The notes: generated from the sequence alone by a model not told the origin. 34,252 nucleotides of DNA from Dyella_A sp049445995 (GCF_049445995.1 NZ_JBMSDZ010000029.1:1-34252), one strand, 5' to 3'; counted from the stretch's first letter, positions 18,703 to 27,302 are shown. Program-made: numbers and translations.

Positions 18703-20115
18703 TCAGGCCAGCGGCGCGTCGAAGCAGGGTGGGCGGCGCTGGTATTCGCGCTGCGCCGCGAACCACACGCCGAAGCCGAAGCTGATCGTCAGCAGTGCCA
18801 GCAACGCACCGCCGATGCCGAGGCCCAGCGCGCCGAGCAGCACGTAGCCGCCCCAGTACGTGGCCATCGCGCCGAGCACCACCACGAGGTTGACCAGTCC
18901 GCGGCCGAGGCTGCCTTCCGGTCCGATCAGGTGCACCGCCAGCGCCACCAGGCTGCCGGCCACGGCGACGATCGCGGCGGTCAGCAGCATGCGGCCCGGT
19001 TCGGTGGCATGTACCAGCACGATGCCCAGCGCGGTGTAGGCCAGCGCGCTGAGCGCGCTTACCGGCACCAGCAACAGCAGCGCGTCGACCAGAGTCTTCT
19101 GGTAGTCGCTGCGCGTGGCGGGCGCCAGCGTCAGATAGAGATCGGCCAGGCTCGGCCGCATGCGCAGCATGCCGCGGCCCAGTTGCGGAAACCGGCTCAG
19201 CGACAGCAGCACCGCGTACGCGCCGATCACCGCCGCGTGGTAGTGCGGCCGGTGCTGGATGACCACGAAGTACAGGGTCACCATTGCCGCCACCAGCGCG
19301 AGGCGCAGCGCGATCGCCGGCGGGTTGTCGTGCGGCAGCAGCAGGCTGCGGATCAGTGCCAGGCGCTGGCGCGCGCCGGGGCGGCGGCGGTAGCTGGCCA
19401 GCGCGTGTTCCATCGCCCGCTGCGCCATGCCGTCGAACCACGCGCTGACGCGCTTGTGGATGGCGCCGCGCGGTGGCGCGCCTTCCATCGACGGCGACTG
19501 CAGCCGGTTCAGTCCGGTGCTTTCCAATGGCGACACGTCCGGTTCGCGGTCGTCGATGCGCAGCAGCGGCCGCAGCACCAGCTTGAGGATCAGCACGGTC
19601 GCGAGCCCCAGCGCCACGGGCGTCAGTGGCGAGTGCAGCGCGGCCTGCGCGATCTTCGCCGCCAGTTGCGGCATCCAGCCGGCGGCGATCGCCACCAGCC
19701 AGATCAGCACGCCGGCGCGCCGCCCGGTGCCGCTGGCCAATCCGATCGCGGCGGCGAGCAGCAACCCGGTCGCCGTCAGCCAGACGTATGGCATGCCGCA
19801 CACCGCCGCGAGCAAGGCCGGCAGCAGCACCCACAGCGCGACATCGACGATGGCCAGCTCGCCCAGCCGGCGCCGGAACTGCGGCAGCAGGAAACTCTCC
19901 GGCCGACACAACCCGTGCAGCACCTGCCCCTGGCCGAGATGCCAGAACCAGCCGCCAAAGAACACCAGGCTCATGCCGATGCCGGCGAACGCCTGGTCGC
20001 CGCGCACCGACCACGCCAGCATGCCCATGCCGCAGATCCACAGCCCGCCGGCCAGCACCACCAGTACCGGCATCCGCCGCCACAGCTGCAGCGAGAGCTG
20101 CCAGACCGCCTTCAT
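18703..20115 (-). CDS. ABC exporter permease (ABC-2-like), function unknown
   Basis: A 470-residue polytopic membrane protein. At least ten hydrophobic segments can be counted, for example VLVVLAGGLWICGMGMLAW near the start, LWVLLPALLAAVCGM, and four in the last 150 residues. A charged soluble loop lies near residues 195-245 (LLRIDDREPDVSPLES onward). Its ATG overlaps the ATPase stop (ATGA), so the pair forms a two-component exporter. The substrate cannot be deduced. Confidence 0.8.
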   Translation of the reverse strand: MKAVWQLSLQLWRRMPVLVVLAGGLWICGMGMLAWSVRGDQAFAGIGMSLVFFGGWFWHLGQGQVLHGLCRPESFLLPQFRRRLGELAIVDVALWVLLPALLAAVCGMPYVWLTATGLLLAAAIGLASGTGRRAGVLIWLVAIAAGWMPQLAAKIAQAALHSPLTPVALGLATVLILKLVLRPLLRIDDREPDVSPLESTGLNRLQSPSMEGAPPRGAIHKRVSAWFDGMAQRAMEHALASYRRRPGARQRLALIRSLLLPHDNPPAIALRLALVAAMVTLYFVVIQHRPHYHAAVIGAYAVLLSLSRFPQLGRGMLRMRPSLADLYLTLAPATRSDYQKTLVDALLLLVPVSALSALAYTALGIVLVHATEPGRMLLTAAIVAVAGSLVALAVHLIGPEGSLGRGLVNLVVVLGAMATYWGGYVLLGALGLGIGGALLALLTISFGFGVWFAAQREYQRRPPCFDAPLA

Positions 20116-21041
20116 GCCAGCTCCACGAACAGGTCTTCCAGCGTGGGCGTCTCGATCTGCAGCGTGGCCTGCTCGCGCGCGGCCAGCGCATCGAGGCTGT
20201 CCAGCGTGGGGTCTTCCACCAGCAGCTCGGCGCGCTCGCCCTTCAGCGAGGCCTTGAGCAGGCCGGCGACGACCGGTGCCTGCGGCCAGCCGGCGGCACG
20301 GCTGAGCACCACGCGGCGCAGGTGGCTGCGCAGCTCGGCCAGCGGCCGGGTGAACTGGATGCGTCCGTCGCGCAGCAGGGCGATGTCGGCGTCGGCGCGC
20401 TCCAGGTCGGCGGTGATGTGGGTGGAGAAGATCACCGTCTTGCCCGGCGCGCGCATCAGCTCCAGCAGCTCGGCCATGAAGGCGCGGCGCGCCTGCGGAT
20501 CGAGGCTGGCGACCGGTTCGTCCAGCACCAGCAGGTCCGGCTCCGGGGCGATCGCGCGCACGATCGCCAGCTTCTGCCGCTGGCCCTGCGAGAGCTGGCC
20601 GATCTTCTGCTTCGGGTCGAGCTGCCATTCGCCGAGCAGGCGGTCGGCCAGCGGGGCGTTCCAGCGCGCGTAGAAGGCGGCGGTGAAGTCGAGATAGGCG
20701 CGCACCTTCATCCACGGGAACAGGTCGAAGGTCTGCGGTACGAAGCCGACGCGATGCATGCGTTCGCCGCCCGGTTCGGTCATCGGCGCGCCGAACAGGC
20801 TGACTTCGCCGCCATCGATCGGCGACAGGCCGAGCAGGCAGCGCAGCAGGGTGGTCTTGCCGGCACCGTTGCGGCCGAGCAGGCCGATCACGCGGCCGGC
20901 CGGCACGCGCCAGTCCAGCGCGCGCAATACCTCGCGCTTGGCAAATGATTTGCAGAGCTGCGACACCTGCAGCACTGCATCGGCGTCGCGCGCGGGCAGG
21001 GGCGGCAGGGCGGCGGCGGGCGAGAGTTCGAGGGCGGACAT
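20112..21041 (-). CDS. ABC transporter ATP-binding protein
   Basis: A 309-residue nucleotide-binding subunit. Walker A is LLGRNGAGKTTLL (near residue 55), the signature is IGQLSQGQRQK, Walker B is LLVLDEPVASLD, and the H-loop is in IFSTHITADL. A C-terminal extension of about 80 residues is typical of ABC-2 exporter ATPases of the CcmA/DrrA group. It is cotranscribed and overlaps by 4 bp with the permease. The first ~25 residues are Ala/Pro-rich and the true start may be internal. Confidence 0.92.
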   Translation of the reverse strand: MSALELSPAAALPPLPARDADAVLQVSQLCKSFAKREVLRALDWRVPAGRVIGLLGRNGAGKTTLLRCLLGLSPIDGGEVSLFGAPMTEPGGERMHRVGFVPQTFDLFPWMKVRAYLDFTAAFYARWNAPLADRLLGEWQLDPKQKIGQLSQGQRQKLAIVRAIAPEPDLLVLDEPVASLDPQARRAFMAELLELMRAPGKTVIFSTHITADLERADADIALLRDGRIQFTRPLAELRSHLRRVVLSRAAGWPQAPVVAGLLKASLKGERAELLVEDPTLDSLDALAAREQATLQIETPTLEDLFVELA

Positions 21042-21154
21042 CCCTGGCTCCGGGGGCGATTCAGACCATCCAATGTGCGGCAGTGCGCCGCTGGCGTCCA
21101 GTCATCCGCGCACTGTGGCTGAATCGGCGCGGAGCCGTCGGTAGACTCGCGACC

Positions 21155-21757
21155 ATGGCCGAACCCACTGCGCTCGTCGAACTGCCGCTGTTTCCGCTCG
21201 CGACGGTGCTCTATCCCGGCGCGCCGCTGTCGCTGCGCATCTTCGAGCCGCGCTATCTGGACATGGTGCGCGACTGCGCCCGCCAGGGCACCGGCTTCGG
21301 CGTGTGCCTGATCCTGGACGGCCACGAGGTGGGCGGTCCGGCGCTGCCCGCGGCGGTGGGCACGGTAGCCACGATCACCGATTTCCACAACACCGGCGAA
21401 GGCTTGCTGGGCATCGTGGCGCACGGTGGCGCGCGCTTCCGCGTCGAGCGCACCCGCGTGCTGGCCGACGGCCTGCTGCGCGGCGAGGTGCAGCTGTGGC
21501 CGGACGAGCCGCCGATGGACGTGCCACCGGAGTTCGGCTTGCTGCAGACCATCCTGGAACGCCTGGTGGAGACGCTCGGGCCGCACTGGCGCGATGCGCC
21601 GCGCAGTGCTTATGACGACGCCAGCTGGCTGGGTTTCCGCATGGCCGAACTGCTGCCGCTGGCCAACGGCGAGCGCCAGGCCCTGCTCGAACTGACCGAT
21701 CCGGTGCAGCGGCTGGCCGAACTGCGCGACATTCTTCCGCGCTTCCAGCGTCCCTGA
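21155..21757 (+). CDS. LON peptidase substrate-binding domain protein
   Basis: A 200-residue stand-alone LON_substr_bdg (N-terminal Lon) domain with no ATPase or protease part. The signature LPLFPLATVLYPGAPLSL then RIFEPRYLDMV is at residues 10-40. Stand-alone members are common in proteobacteria and their function is not established; a role in protein quality control is a guess. A -10-like TAGACT (21142-21147) lies 7 nt before the ATG with no ribosome site, so the transcript may be leaderless. Confidence 0.9.
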   Translation: MAEPTALVELPLFPLATVLYPGAPLSLRIFEPRYLDMVRDCARQGTGFGVCLILDGHEVGGPALPAAVGTVATITDFHNTGEGLLGIVAHGGARFRVERTRVLADGLLRGEVQLWPDEPPMDVPPEFGLLQTILERLVETLGPHWRDAPRSAYDDASWLGFRMAELLPLANGERQALLELTDPVQRLAELRDILPRFQRP

Positions 21758-21781
21758 TCCGGCGACCGCGGGACGCGGCGC

Positions 21782-21787
21782 TACACT
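21782..21787 (+). promoter_or_regulatory. Possible -10 box of the SDR gene
   Basis: TACACT about 40 nt before the GTG start. The -35 is not recognisable, and cotranscription with the LON-domain gene is also possible. Confidence 0.3.
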
Positions 21788-21827
21788 CGCCGTTTTCCCT
21801 CACAAGAGCATCCCAAGGAGCGGCGCC

Positions 21828-22643
21828 GTGGGCTCACTGGCGGGCAAAACCCTGTTCATCACCGGTGCCTCGCGCGGCATCGGGCTGGCCATCGCGCTGC
21901 GCGCAGCGCGCGATGGCGCCAACGTGGTCATCGCGGCCAAGAGCAGCGTGCCCAATCCCAAGCTGCCCGGCACTATCCACAGTGCCGCCGAAGCGGTCGA
22001 GGCGGCCGGTGGACGCGCGCTGGCGCTGAAGGTGGACATCCGCGAGGAGGCGCAGGTGGTCGAGGCGGCGGCCCGCGCGGCGGACCACTTCGGTGGCATC
22101 GACATCCTGGTCAACAACGCCAGCGCGATCTGGCTGGCCGGGGTGGAAGGCACGCCGATGAAGCGCTTCGACCTGATGCACCAGGTCAACACGCGCGGCA
22201 CCTTTCTCGCCACCCGGACCTGCTTGCCCTATCTGAAGCGTGCCGCCAACCCGCACGTGCTGATGCTGGCCCCGCCACCCACACTGGAACCGAAGTGGTT
22301 CGCGCCGCACACCGCCTACACCATCGCCAAGATGGGCATGAGCCTGTGCGTGCTGGGCATGGCCGAGGAGTTCCGCCCGCTGGGCATTGCGGTCAACGCG
22401 CTGTGGCCGCGCACCGTCATCGCCACCGCGGCGATCGCCATGATCGACGGCGTGCGTCCGGAGCACTGCCGCACGCCCGAGATCGTGGCCGATGCCGCGC
22501 ATGCGCTGCTGGTGCGCCCGGCGCGCGAGGCCACCGGCCGCTTCGCGATCGATGACGAGGTGCTGGCCGAGGCCGGAGTCGGCAATCTGGACCGTTATGC
22601 CGTGCAGCCGGGCCAGCCGCTGCTGCCGGATCTGTTTCTTTGA
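21828..22643 (+). CDS. Short-chain dehydrogenase/reductase, HSDL2-like, Ser position changed
   Basis: A 271-residue Rossmann oxidoreductase. The dinucleotide loop is TGASRGIGLAIA, with NNAS at about residue 95, and the active-site YTIAK (Tyr-x3-Lys) is intact. The segment upstream reads VLMLAPPPTLEPKWF, whereas relatives of the HSDL2 type usually have LSPP there, so the catalytic Ser appears to be Ala. It may have altered or no oxidoreductase activity. GTG 21828 is chosen because AAGGAG lies 7 nt upstream. Confidence 0.88.
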   Translation: MGSLAGKTLFITGASRGIGLAIALRAARDGANVVIAAKSSVPNPKLPGTIHSAAEAVEAAGGRALALKVDIREEAQVVEAAARAADHFGGIDILVNNASAIWLAGVEGTPMKRFDLMHQVNTRGTFLATRTCLPYLKRAANPHVLMLAPPPTLEPKWFAPHTAYTIAKMGMSLCVLGMAEEFRPLGIAVNALWPRTVIATAAIAMIDGVRPEHCRTPEIVADAAHALLVRPAREATGRFAIDDEVLAEAGVGNLDRYAVQPGQPLLPDLFL

Positions 22644-22948
22644 CGGACCCGTTCGGCTCATCTCGTGCTGGGCATCGAGTCGTCAAGGGCAACACGTCAA
22701 TGCTGCACTGCGAAGCCTGCACGGACGGCTGGTCTGGCCAGCGCCCCGCACCCACCGCGCCGGCCTGTCGAACGTCATGCCGCCTGCGTCCGGTCGGCCG
22801 GGATATCTCCTCGGAAGCTCTGGGGGGTCCTACGTAATTTGTTGCGACAACTGTCATGTTCGGAGCGTACAATTGTGAACTACATCACATTTTCGCTCGC
22901 CAAGGGGGGGCGCAGCGCGAAGCAGGGGCCTGCGGGGGAGGGATGGGC
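22644..22948. other. Upstream region of the sigma-54 activator gene
   Basis: No gene is supported in these 305 bases; open frames here have no ribosome sites. It contains TTGT-TGCG-ACAA (22839-22850 area), a possible -10 TACAAT (22868-22873) and the CRP/Clp-like site at 22871-22892. GC content drops visibly from about 22835 to 22895. Confidence 0.6.
22871..22892. promoter_or_regulatory. Near-ideal CRP/Clp-type operator
   Basis: The core is TGTGA-ACTACA-TCACA (22874-22889), a perfect match to TGTGA-N6-TCACA. With flanks, 19 of 22 positions match the ideal E. coli CRP site. In xanthomonads the c-di-GMP-responsive Clp protein uses this same sequence. The centre lies about 68 nt before the activator's ATG. 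Whether it activates or represses depends on the unmapped transcription start: if TACAAT 22868-22873 is the -10, it would repress. Confidence 0.75.
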
Positions 22949-24286
22949 ATGCAGACGGCATCTGTCGCAGCACGGCGCTGCGTAATCTGGTTTGGTGAGC
23001 CGTCGGCCGGCGAGCGCGATGCACTGGCGCGGTCGGGTTGGTCGGTGCGCTCGAATCATGCGAAAGACGGTGAACTGCGTGTGCGCGATGGCGACATCGC
23101 GGTCGCCATGGCGGATCTGCGTGACAGTGACGAGGCCGCCCTCGATGCGATGGGCGATCTGATGGCCGTCCATCCGGACCTGATCTGGCTGGCCCTGGTC
23201 TCTTCGCGAACCGCGGCGCAGACCCCGCGCGTGGCGCGCATCCTGCAAGCGAGCATCGATTTCTTCACCGCGCCGGTCGATCTGGGGCGTCTGATCGAAA
23301 CGTTGGGCAGGATCACGGGCGGAACGTCGCGCGCACCGGGCGGCGATCTCGAGGGCATCGTCGGGCGCAGTGCCACGATGCAGGGTGCGCTCTCGCGCCT
23401 GCGCAAATTCGCGCCGGTGGACCTGCCGGTGTTGATCACCGGCGAGACCGGTACCGGCAAGGAGGGCGCGGCCAAGGCGCTGCATCAGTTGTCGGTGCGC
23501 GGTGCCAAGCCGTTTGTGGCGATCAACTGCGGCGCATTGCCGGTGAACCTGGTGCAGACGGAGCTGTTCGGGCATGAGCGTGGCGCCTTCACTGGCGCCA
23601 ACGCCCGCCGGATCGGACACATCGAGCGTGCGGCGGGCGGCACGGTGTTCCTGGACGAGATCGGCGATCTGCCGTTGGATGCACAGACCAGCCTGCTGCG
23701 TTTCCTGCAGGAAGGCACGATCGAGCGACTGGGGTCGAGCCAGTGCATTCGCGCCGATGCCCGGGTCGTCGCCGCCACGCATGTCGATCTCGAACAGGCG
23801 GTGGCGGCTGGCCGTTTCCGTCAGGACCTCTACTATCGCCTCAACGTGCTGCGCCTGGCGATGCCGCCGCTGCGCGAGCGTGAGGACGACGTAGAGCTGC
23901 TCGCCCAGCATTTCCTCGACCGTTTCCGTGAACACCACGCGTGCCGCGCGCGCGGCTTCAGTGCCGGCGCACGCGCGGCGATGCGATGTTTCAGCTGGCC
24001 GGGCAACGTGCGCGAGTTGATCAATCGCGTGCAGCGGGCGGCCGTGGTGGCCGAGGACGCCCTGATCGGTCCGGCCGACCTGGACCTGCGGACACCGGGT
24101 GCCGGCACCGGTGCCACGGCGGCGCTGGGGGCGGCGCGCGTCGCGGCCGAGCGCGAGGCCATCATGACCTGCCTTCGCGAGAGCCGCTTCAACATCAGCG
24201 AGTGCGCGCGGCGTCTGCGCATCTCGCGCGTCACGGTGTACCGCCTGTGCAAGAAGCATCGTCTGGCCCTTGACGAACTGCGCTGA
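22949..24286 (+). CDS. Sigma-54-dependent activator, VpsR/FleQ-like, of the Fap-like operon
   Basis: A 445-residue enhancer-binding protein. Residues 1-125 look like a degenerate receiver domain with no clear phospho-Asp, as in VpsR and FleQ. The AAA+ domain (about 135-365) has Walker A GETGTGKE (165-172), the sigma-54 contact loop GAFTGA (212-217), Walker B VFLDEIGD (233-240) and WPGNVREL. A Fis-type helix-turn-helix ends the protein (NISECARRLRISRVTVYRL, 415-433). Start at ATG 22949, 8 nt after GGAG; ATG 22943 is too close to it and ATG 22856 would overlap the operator. It is convergent with the fapF-like gene, 66 nt apart. The operon it faces has a perfect sigma-54 promoter, so it is probably its activator. 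FleQ's LFRS c-di-GMP motif is not conserved here (DLEG). Confidence 0.92.
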   Translation: MQTASVAARRCVIWFGEPSAGERDALARSGWSVRSNHAKDGELRVRDGDIAVAMADLRDSDEAALDAMGDLMAVHPDLIWLALVSSRTAAQTPRVARILQASIDFFTAPVDLGRLIETLGRITGGTSRAPGGDLEGIVGRSATMQGALSRLRKFAPVDLPVLITGETGTGKEGAAKALHQLSVRGAKPFVAINCGALPVNLVQTELFGHERGAFTGANARRIGHIERAAGGTVFLDEIGDLPLDAQTSLLRFLQEGTIERLGSSQCIRADARVVAATHVDLEQAVAAGRFRQDLYYRLNVLRLAMPPLREREDDVELLAQHFLDRFREHHACRARGFSAGARAAMRCFSWPGNVRELINRVQRAAVVAEDALIGPADLDLRTPGAGTGATAALGAARVAAEREAIMTCLRESRFNISECARRLRISRVTVYRLCKKHRLALDELR

Positions 24287-24352
24287 GGCGCGCGGCCAGC
24301 GCTTTGGCGCGGGCGCGGGCGCGGCGCCGCCTGCCGGCGGGCAACATCCGCC

Positions 24353-25687
24353 TCAGAACATGTAGGGCACCTTGAAGGTGATGGTGTAGTCCGGCGCGTC
24401 CGGCGTGAGACCGATGCCGAGCAGGGTCACCATGGTGGTGCGCTGGTTGAGCGCGTAGGTGACGCCCATGTTGAACGCGGCGGCATTGGCATCGCTGCCG
24501 ATGACCTTGGTCCACGGCGTGTCCTTGTTGCGCAGCGACGCCTTGGCGCTGAGCTTGTCGCTGAACGACAGGCTCAGGCTGGTGCGCTCGTTGAAGGCAA
24601 ACGCCACGCCGGCGCCGAAGTAGTACGCGTTGCCCAGCTTCACGCGGCCCGGGTTGCGCGTCTGCGGATCGGTATCGATGTCGCCGAAGCTGCGCGGGAA
24701 CGCATGGATGTATCCCAGGTTGGCGAAGATGATCGCGGGGTCCATGGTCTTGACCACCGAGGCGCCGATGTTCGCCTGCCACAGGCCATTGCCGGTGGGT
24801 TGTTTCTCGGGCACGGCAAAGCGGATGTACTGGTCGTTGTCGCGCTCGATGACTTTCCAGTCGATGCCGTAGGGCGCCCGGCCGGTGGGTGCCGTGACGC
24901 CGAAGGTCAGCACCGTATCGGGAACGGCGCCGGTTTCGGCGAACAGCTTGTAATTGGCGCTTAGGCTGACGTCGCCGATGCCGCTGCCGGTCGTCTGCTC
25001 CTCGGCGATGGCTGCCGCCGAACCTCCGGCGCCACCTTTCTGGTAGACCGTCTTGCGACCGAGGTAAGGCACGTCCAGGTTCAGCGTCCAGCGTGGATTG
25101 ATGCCGTAACGGGCGGCGAGGTTGTAGGTGAGCGAGTCGGATTCGACGTTCTCGATGGCGATGTTGCCGAGGAAGATCGCGTCCAGCGCCAGGAAGCCGT
25201 TGAGCGTGAGTTGCTTGCGGTCGTAGCGGCTGTAAGTGATGCCGTTCTCGATGGTCAGCTTGCGGTCGAACACGGCGTGCTCCTGCAGCAGCGCATCCTG
25301 GATGCTGCGGGTCGGCCTGGCTTGTGCCGCCTCGGCCGGTGAACCCGCTTCGCTGGCGGGATGGTCCGACGACCCGCGCGGGGCGGAATGATCGGCCCCG
25401 GCAGCGGCCATTGACTGTGCCCCGGCTGCCACCGGTTCGGACGGCAACGTGTTCGCGGGTACCTTGCCCTGCAACCGCGCCTGCAGCGCCTGTACCTGCA
25501 TGTCCAGCTCGCGCAGGCGTCGCACTTCCCGGGCGTAGCTGCTCTTGAGCGCCTGCAGCTGGCTGGCCAGCGCGGTGACGTCCGCCTGGTCTTTCGGACT
25601 GGTCGTGGTGCCGATGTCCTGCGCGTGCAGGGCGGGGGCGAAGGCCAGTGCGCACGACGCGGCGCTGGCCAGGAGGGTCTTGTCCAT
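24353..25687 (-). CDS. fapF: FapF-like outer-membrane amyloid-secretion channel
   Basis: A 444-residue outer-membrane protein. Signal peptide 1-22 (ends ALHA), then a coiled coil at about 34-75 (LQALKSSYAREVRRLRELD), a disordered Ala/Pro/Ser linker to about 125, a short helix TRSIQDALLQEHAVF and a beta-barrel from about 143 to the C-terminal Phe (PYMF). Pseudomonas FapF, a trimer of 12-stranded barrels with an N-terminal coiled coil that exports FapC, has the same plan and a length near 430. ATG 25687 follows GGGGAGA. It is last in the operon, as in Pseudomonas. A generic 'transporter' outer-membrane protein is the alternative. Confidence 0.8.
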   Translation of the reverse strand: MDKTLLASAASCALAFAPALHAQDIGTTTSPKDQADVTALASQLQALKSSYAREVRRLRELDMQVQALQARLQGKVPANTLPSEPVAAGAQSMAAAGADHSAPRGSSDHPASEAGSPAEAAQARPTRSIQDALLQEHAVFDRKLTIENGITYSRYDRKQLTLNGFLALDAIFLGNIAIENVESDSLTYNLAARYGINPRWTLNLDVPYLGRKTVYQKGGAGGSAAAIAEEQTTGSGIGDVSLSANYKLFAETGAVPDTVLTFGVTAPTGRAPYGIDWKVIERDNDQYIRFAVPEKQPTGNGLWQANIGASVVKTMDPAIIFANLGYIHAFPRSFGDIDTDPQTRNPGRVKLGNAYYFGAGVAFAFNERTSLSLSFSDKLSAKASLRNKDTPWTKVIGSDANAAAFNMGVTYALNQRTTMVTLLGIGLTPDAPDYTITFKVPYMF

Positions 25688-25724
25688 GGAATGTCTCCCC
25701 TGAGCCGATCGCTCGGCGACGGAT

Positions 25725-26495
25725 TCAGCGCAGACCGATGCCCCGGGCAAGGGCGACCGATTGCGCCACGTTCTGGGCCAACTGCGTGCCGTGTGCAACG
25801 GACTGCCGGATCAGGTCGATCTCCATGCGATTGCTGACCCATTGACTATCGGTTGCCAGTTGCACGCTCTGGCCCACGCTGCCGTTGCGGATCCATTGCG
25901 ACACCGTGCCCTGTCCGTCGATGGTGAGCAGGACGCTGGCGCTGCTGCCGTCGAAGCTGGCCACGGCACTGCTGCCGTCGGCGTAGGCGCTGGCCATGTC
26001 CGGCCCTGACGAACCGTCCTGCGCAGGGGGCGCGGTGCCGTCATGCACCGTCAGCCGGGTGACGTTGCCTGCGAGGTTGCTGTCGCCGGCGACCTGCACG
26101 CTCTGCACCACGCCGGCGACGTTGGCCAGGCCGCTTGCATCGACATGCCGCGCGGGGTCGGCCGCGGGCGTCGGCAGTGGCGGTGCATCCACATGCGTGA
26201 TGCTGACCGTGGGCACGAAGCTCACCGTCGGCTGGTTGTGCGTGAAGTCCATCGACAACGCGAGGGTGCCTTCGAGTATCTGGCCGGTCGGGGTCTGCCA
26301 GGTGGAAATCATCGTGACGCCGAACCAGGCGACGGTGTCGTTGCCGACGGTATAGCGGCCGCGCATGTTGCCCAGCTCGGTGTCGGAGATCTCCTCCAGG
26401 CCGCTGCCGGGCTGGTCAGCGGCTCTTGCCGTATTGGCCCATTGGCCCAGTGCCAGCGCGCTGGCGCCGAGCACGAAGAGTCGTGTGTGTTTCAT
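25725..26495 (-). CDS. fapE: FapE-like exported protein
   Basis: A 256-residue exported protein with signal peptide 1-25 (ends TARA). Just after it comes ISDTELGNMRGRYTV (36-50), then an aromatic-rich beta segment (VAWFGVTMISTWQT). The C-terminal half is Ser/Gly/Asn-rich with repeated VQSVQVAGDSN- and VGQSVQLATDS-like stretches. In Pseudomonas, FapE is a minor, extracellular Fap component encoded between fapD and fapF, as here. The ELxxMRGR motif resembles the double-glycine leaders cut by C39 peptidases, although it has RG rather than GG. Assignment relies on position, export and this motif. Confidence 0.68.
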   Translation of the reverse strand: MKHTRLFVLGASALALGQWANTARAADQPGSGLEEISDTELGNMRGRYTVGNDTVAWFGVTMISTWQTPTGQILEGTLALSMDFTHNQPTVSFVPTVSITHVDAPPLPTPAADPARHVDASGLANVAGVVQSVQVAGDSNLAGNVTRLTVHDGTAPPAQDGSSGPDMASAYADGSSAVASFDGSSASVLLTIDGQGTVSQWIRNGSVGQSVQLATDSQWVSNRMEIDLIRQSVAHGTQLAQNVAQSVALARGIGLR

Positions 26496-26539
26496 GATGC
26501 CGGTCCGTGCAATGTATGCATCGCTGCCAGGTTCCTTGC

Positions 26540-27238
26540 CTAGAACAGGTCTGCGTGACTGAAGCCGAAGTCGAGCAATTCGGCGTCGGTGATCGGGCCC
26601 TGCCGCGCGAACAGCGCGCGGGCGCTGGCCTGACCGGTGGGTTGGAGCAGAACGGTGTTGCGATCGAAGTCGTTGCCGATCACCACGAACACGGCCCGTG
26701 ATGGCCACGCTGCCAGAAACTCCGGCAGCGCCATCGAACGGTTGCCGAGCATGGGGTCGGCCAGTTCCACGGTGTCGCCGCGGACCTGCTTGAGCACCAC
26801 GAAATGACGAAAGCCGCGTACATCCATCAGCACCAGACCCGGCACGCGCAGGCTGCGCAGGCGCGCCTCGTTGATGCGGTAGCCGCGACCGCGCATGCCG
26901 AGCGACTCCACGTAGCGCTTGATGTCGAGCAGGGAGAACCCGCGCTGCTTCACGACCGCCTCGTCGGCCACGCCCATCATTCCCTGGATCACCGTGGTCT
27001 CGTCCACGTCGAGGTGGTAGGCGTAGCGCAGCACGGTGGCGAGTGCCGCCGCGCCGCAGCTGTAGTCGGTGTGCTGGCGCACCATGTTGCGGTAGCGCCC
27101 CTCCTGCATGCTTTCCACTCGGCGCATGTAGGGCGCGCCGTTGGGCAGCACGCCATCGAAGCGCACCTCGCCAGCCTGTCCGGCAGGGGGGGTCAGCAGG
27201 AGCGGCAACGCAATCAGTGGAATGGTCCGGCAGCGCAT
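26540..27238 (-). CDS. fapD: FapD-like C39 family cysteine peptidase
   Basis: A 232-residue exported stand-alone C39 peptidase with no ABC or membrane transporter domain. Signal peptide 1-20 or so (PLIALPLLLTPPAGQAG). The triad is Cys61 in TDYSCGAAALATVL, His145 in GFRHFVVLK and Asp161 in LADPMLGNR. FapD in Pseudomonas is likewise a periplasmic C39 protein needed for amyloid assembly. ATG 27238 is preferred over 27250 because GGGAG lies 5 nt upstream. The 128-nt gap before it, with two hairpins, is the largest in the operon. Confidence 0.85.
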   Translation of the reverse strand: MRCRTIPLIALPLLLTPPAGQAGEVRFDGVLPNGAPYMRRVESMQEGRYRNMVRQHTDYSCGAAALATVLRYAYHLDVDETTVIQGMMGVADEAVVKQRGFSLLDIKRYVESLGMRGRGYRINEARLRSLRVPGLVLMDVRGFRHFVVLKQVRGDTVELADPMLGNRSMALPEFLAAWPSRAVFVVIGNDFDRNTVLLQPTGQASARALFARQGPITDAELLDFGFSHADLF

Positions 27239-27261
27239 CGTGACTCCCATCCAGAGGAAGT

Positions 27262-27290
27262 CCCCCGGCCCGCAGGGGACGGGCCGGGGG
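27262..27290 (-). promoter_or_regulatory. Strong hairpin between fapC-like and fapD-like genes
   Basis: CCCCCGGCCCG and its exact complement flank a 7-nt loop, an 11-bp all-GC stem. Leftward it is followed by ACTTCC, not T, so it may stabilise the upstream mRNA end or partly stop transcription. Confidence 0.6.
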
Positions 27291-27302
27291 TTCCGTCAGG
27301 CA

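Noticed and set aside
22640..22985. Small open frames upstream of the sigma-54 activator
   Set aside because: No ribosome sites and no recognisable residues. They overlap the CRP/Clp-like operator.
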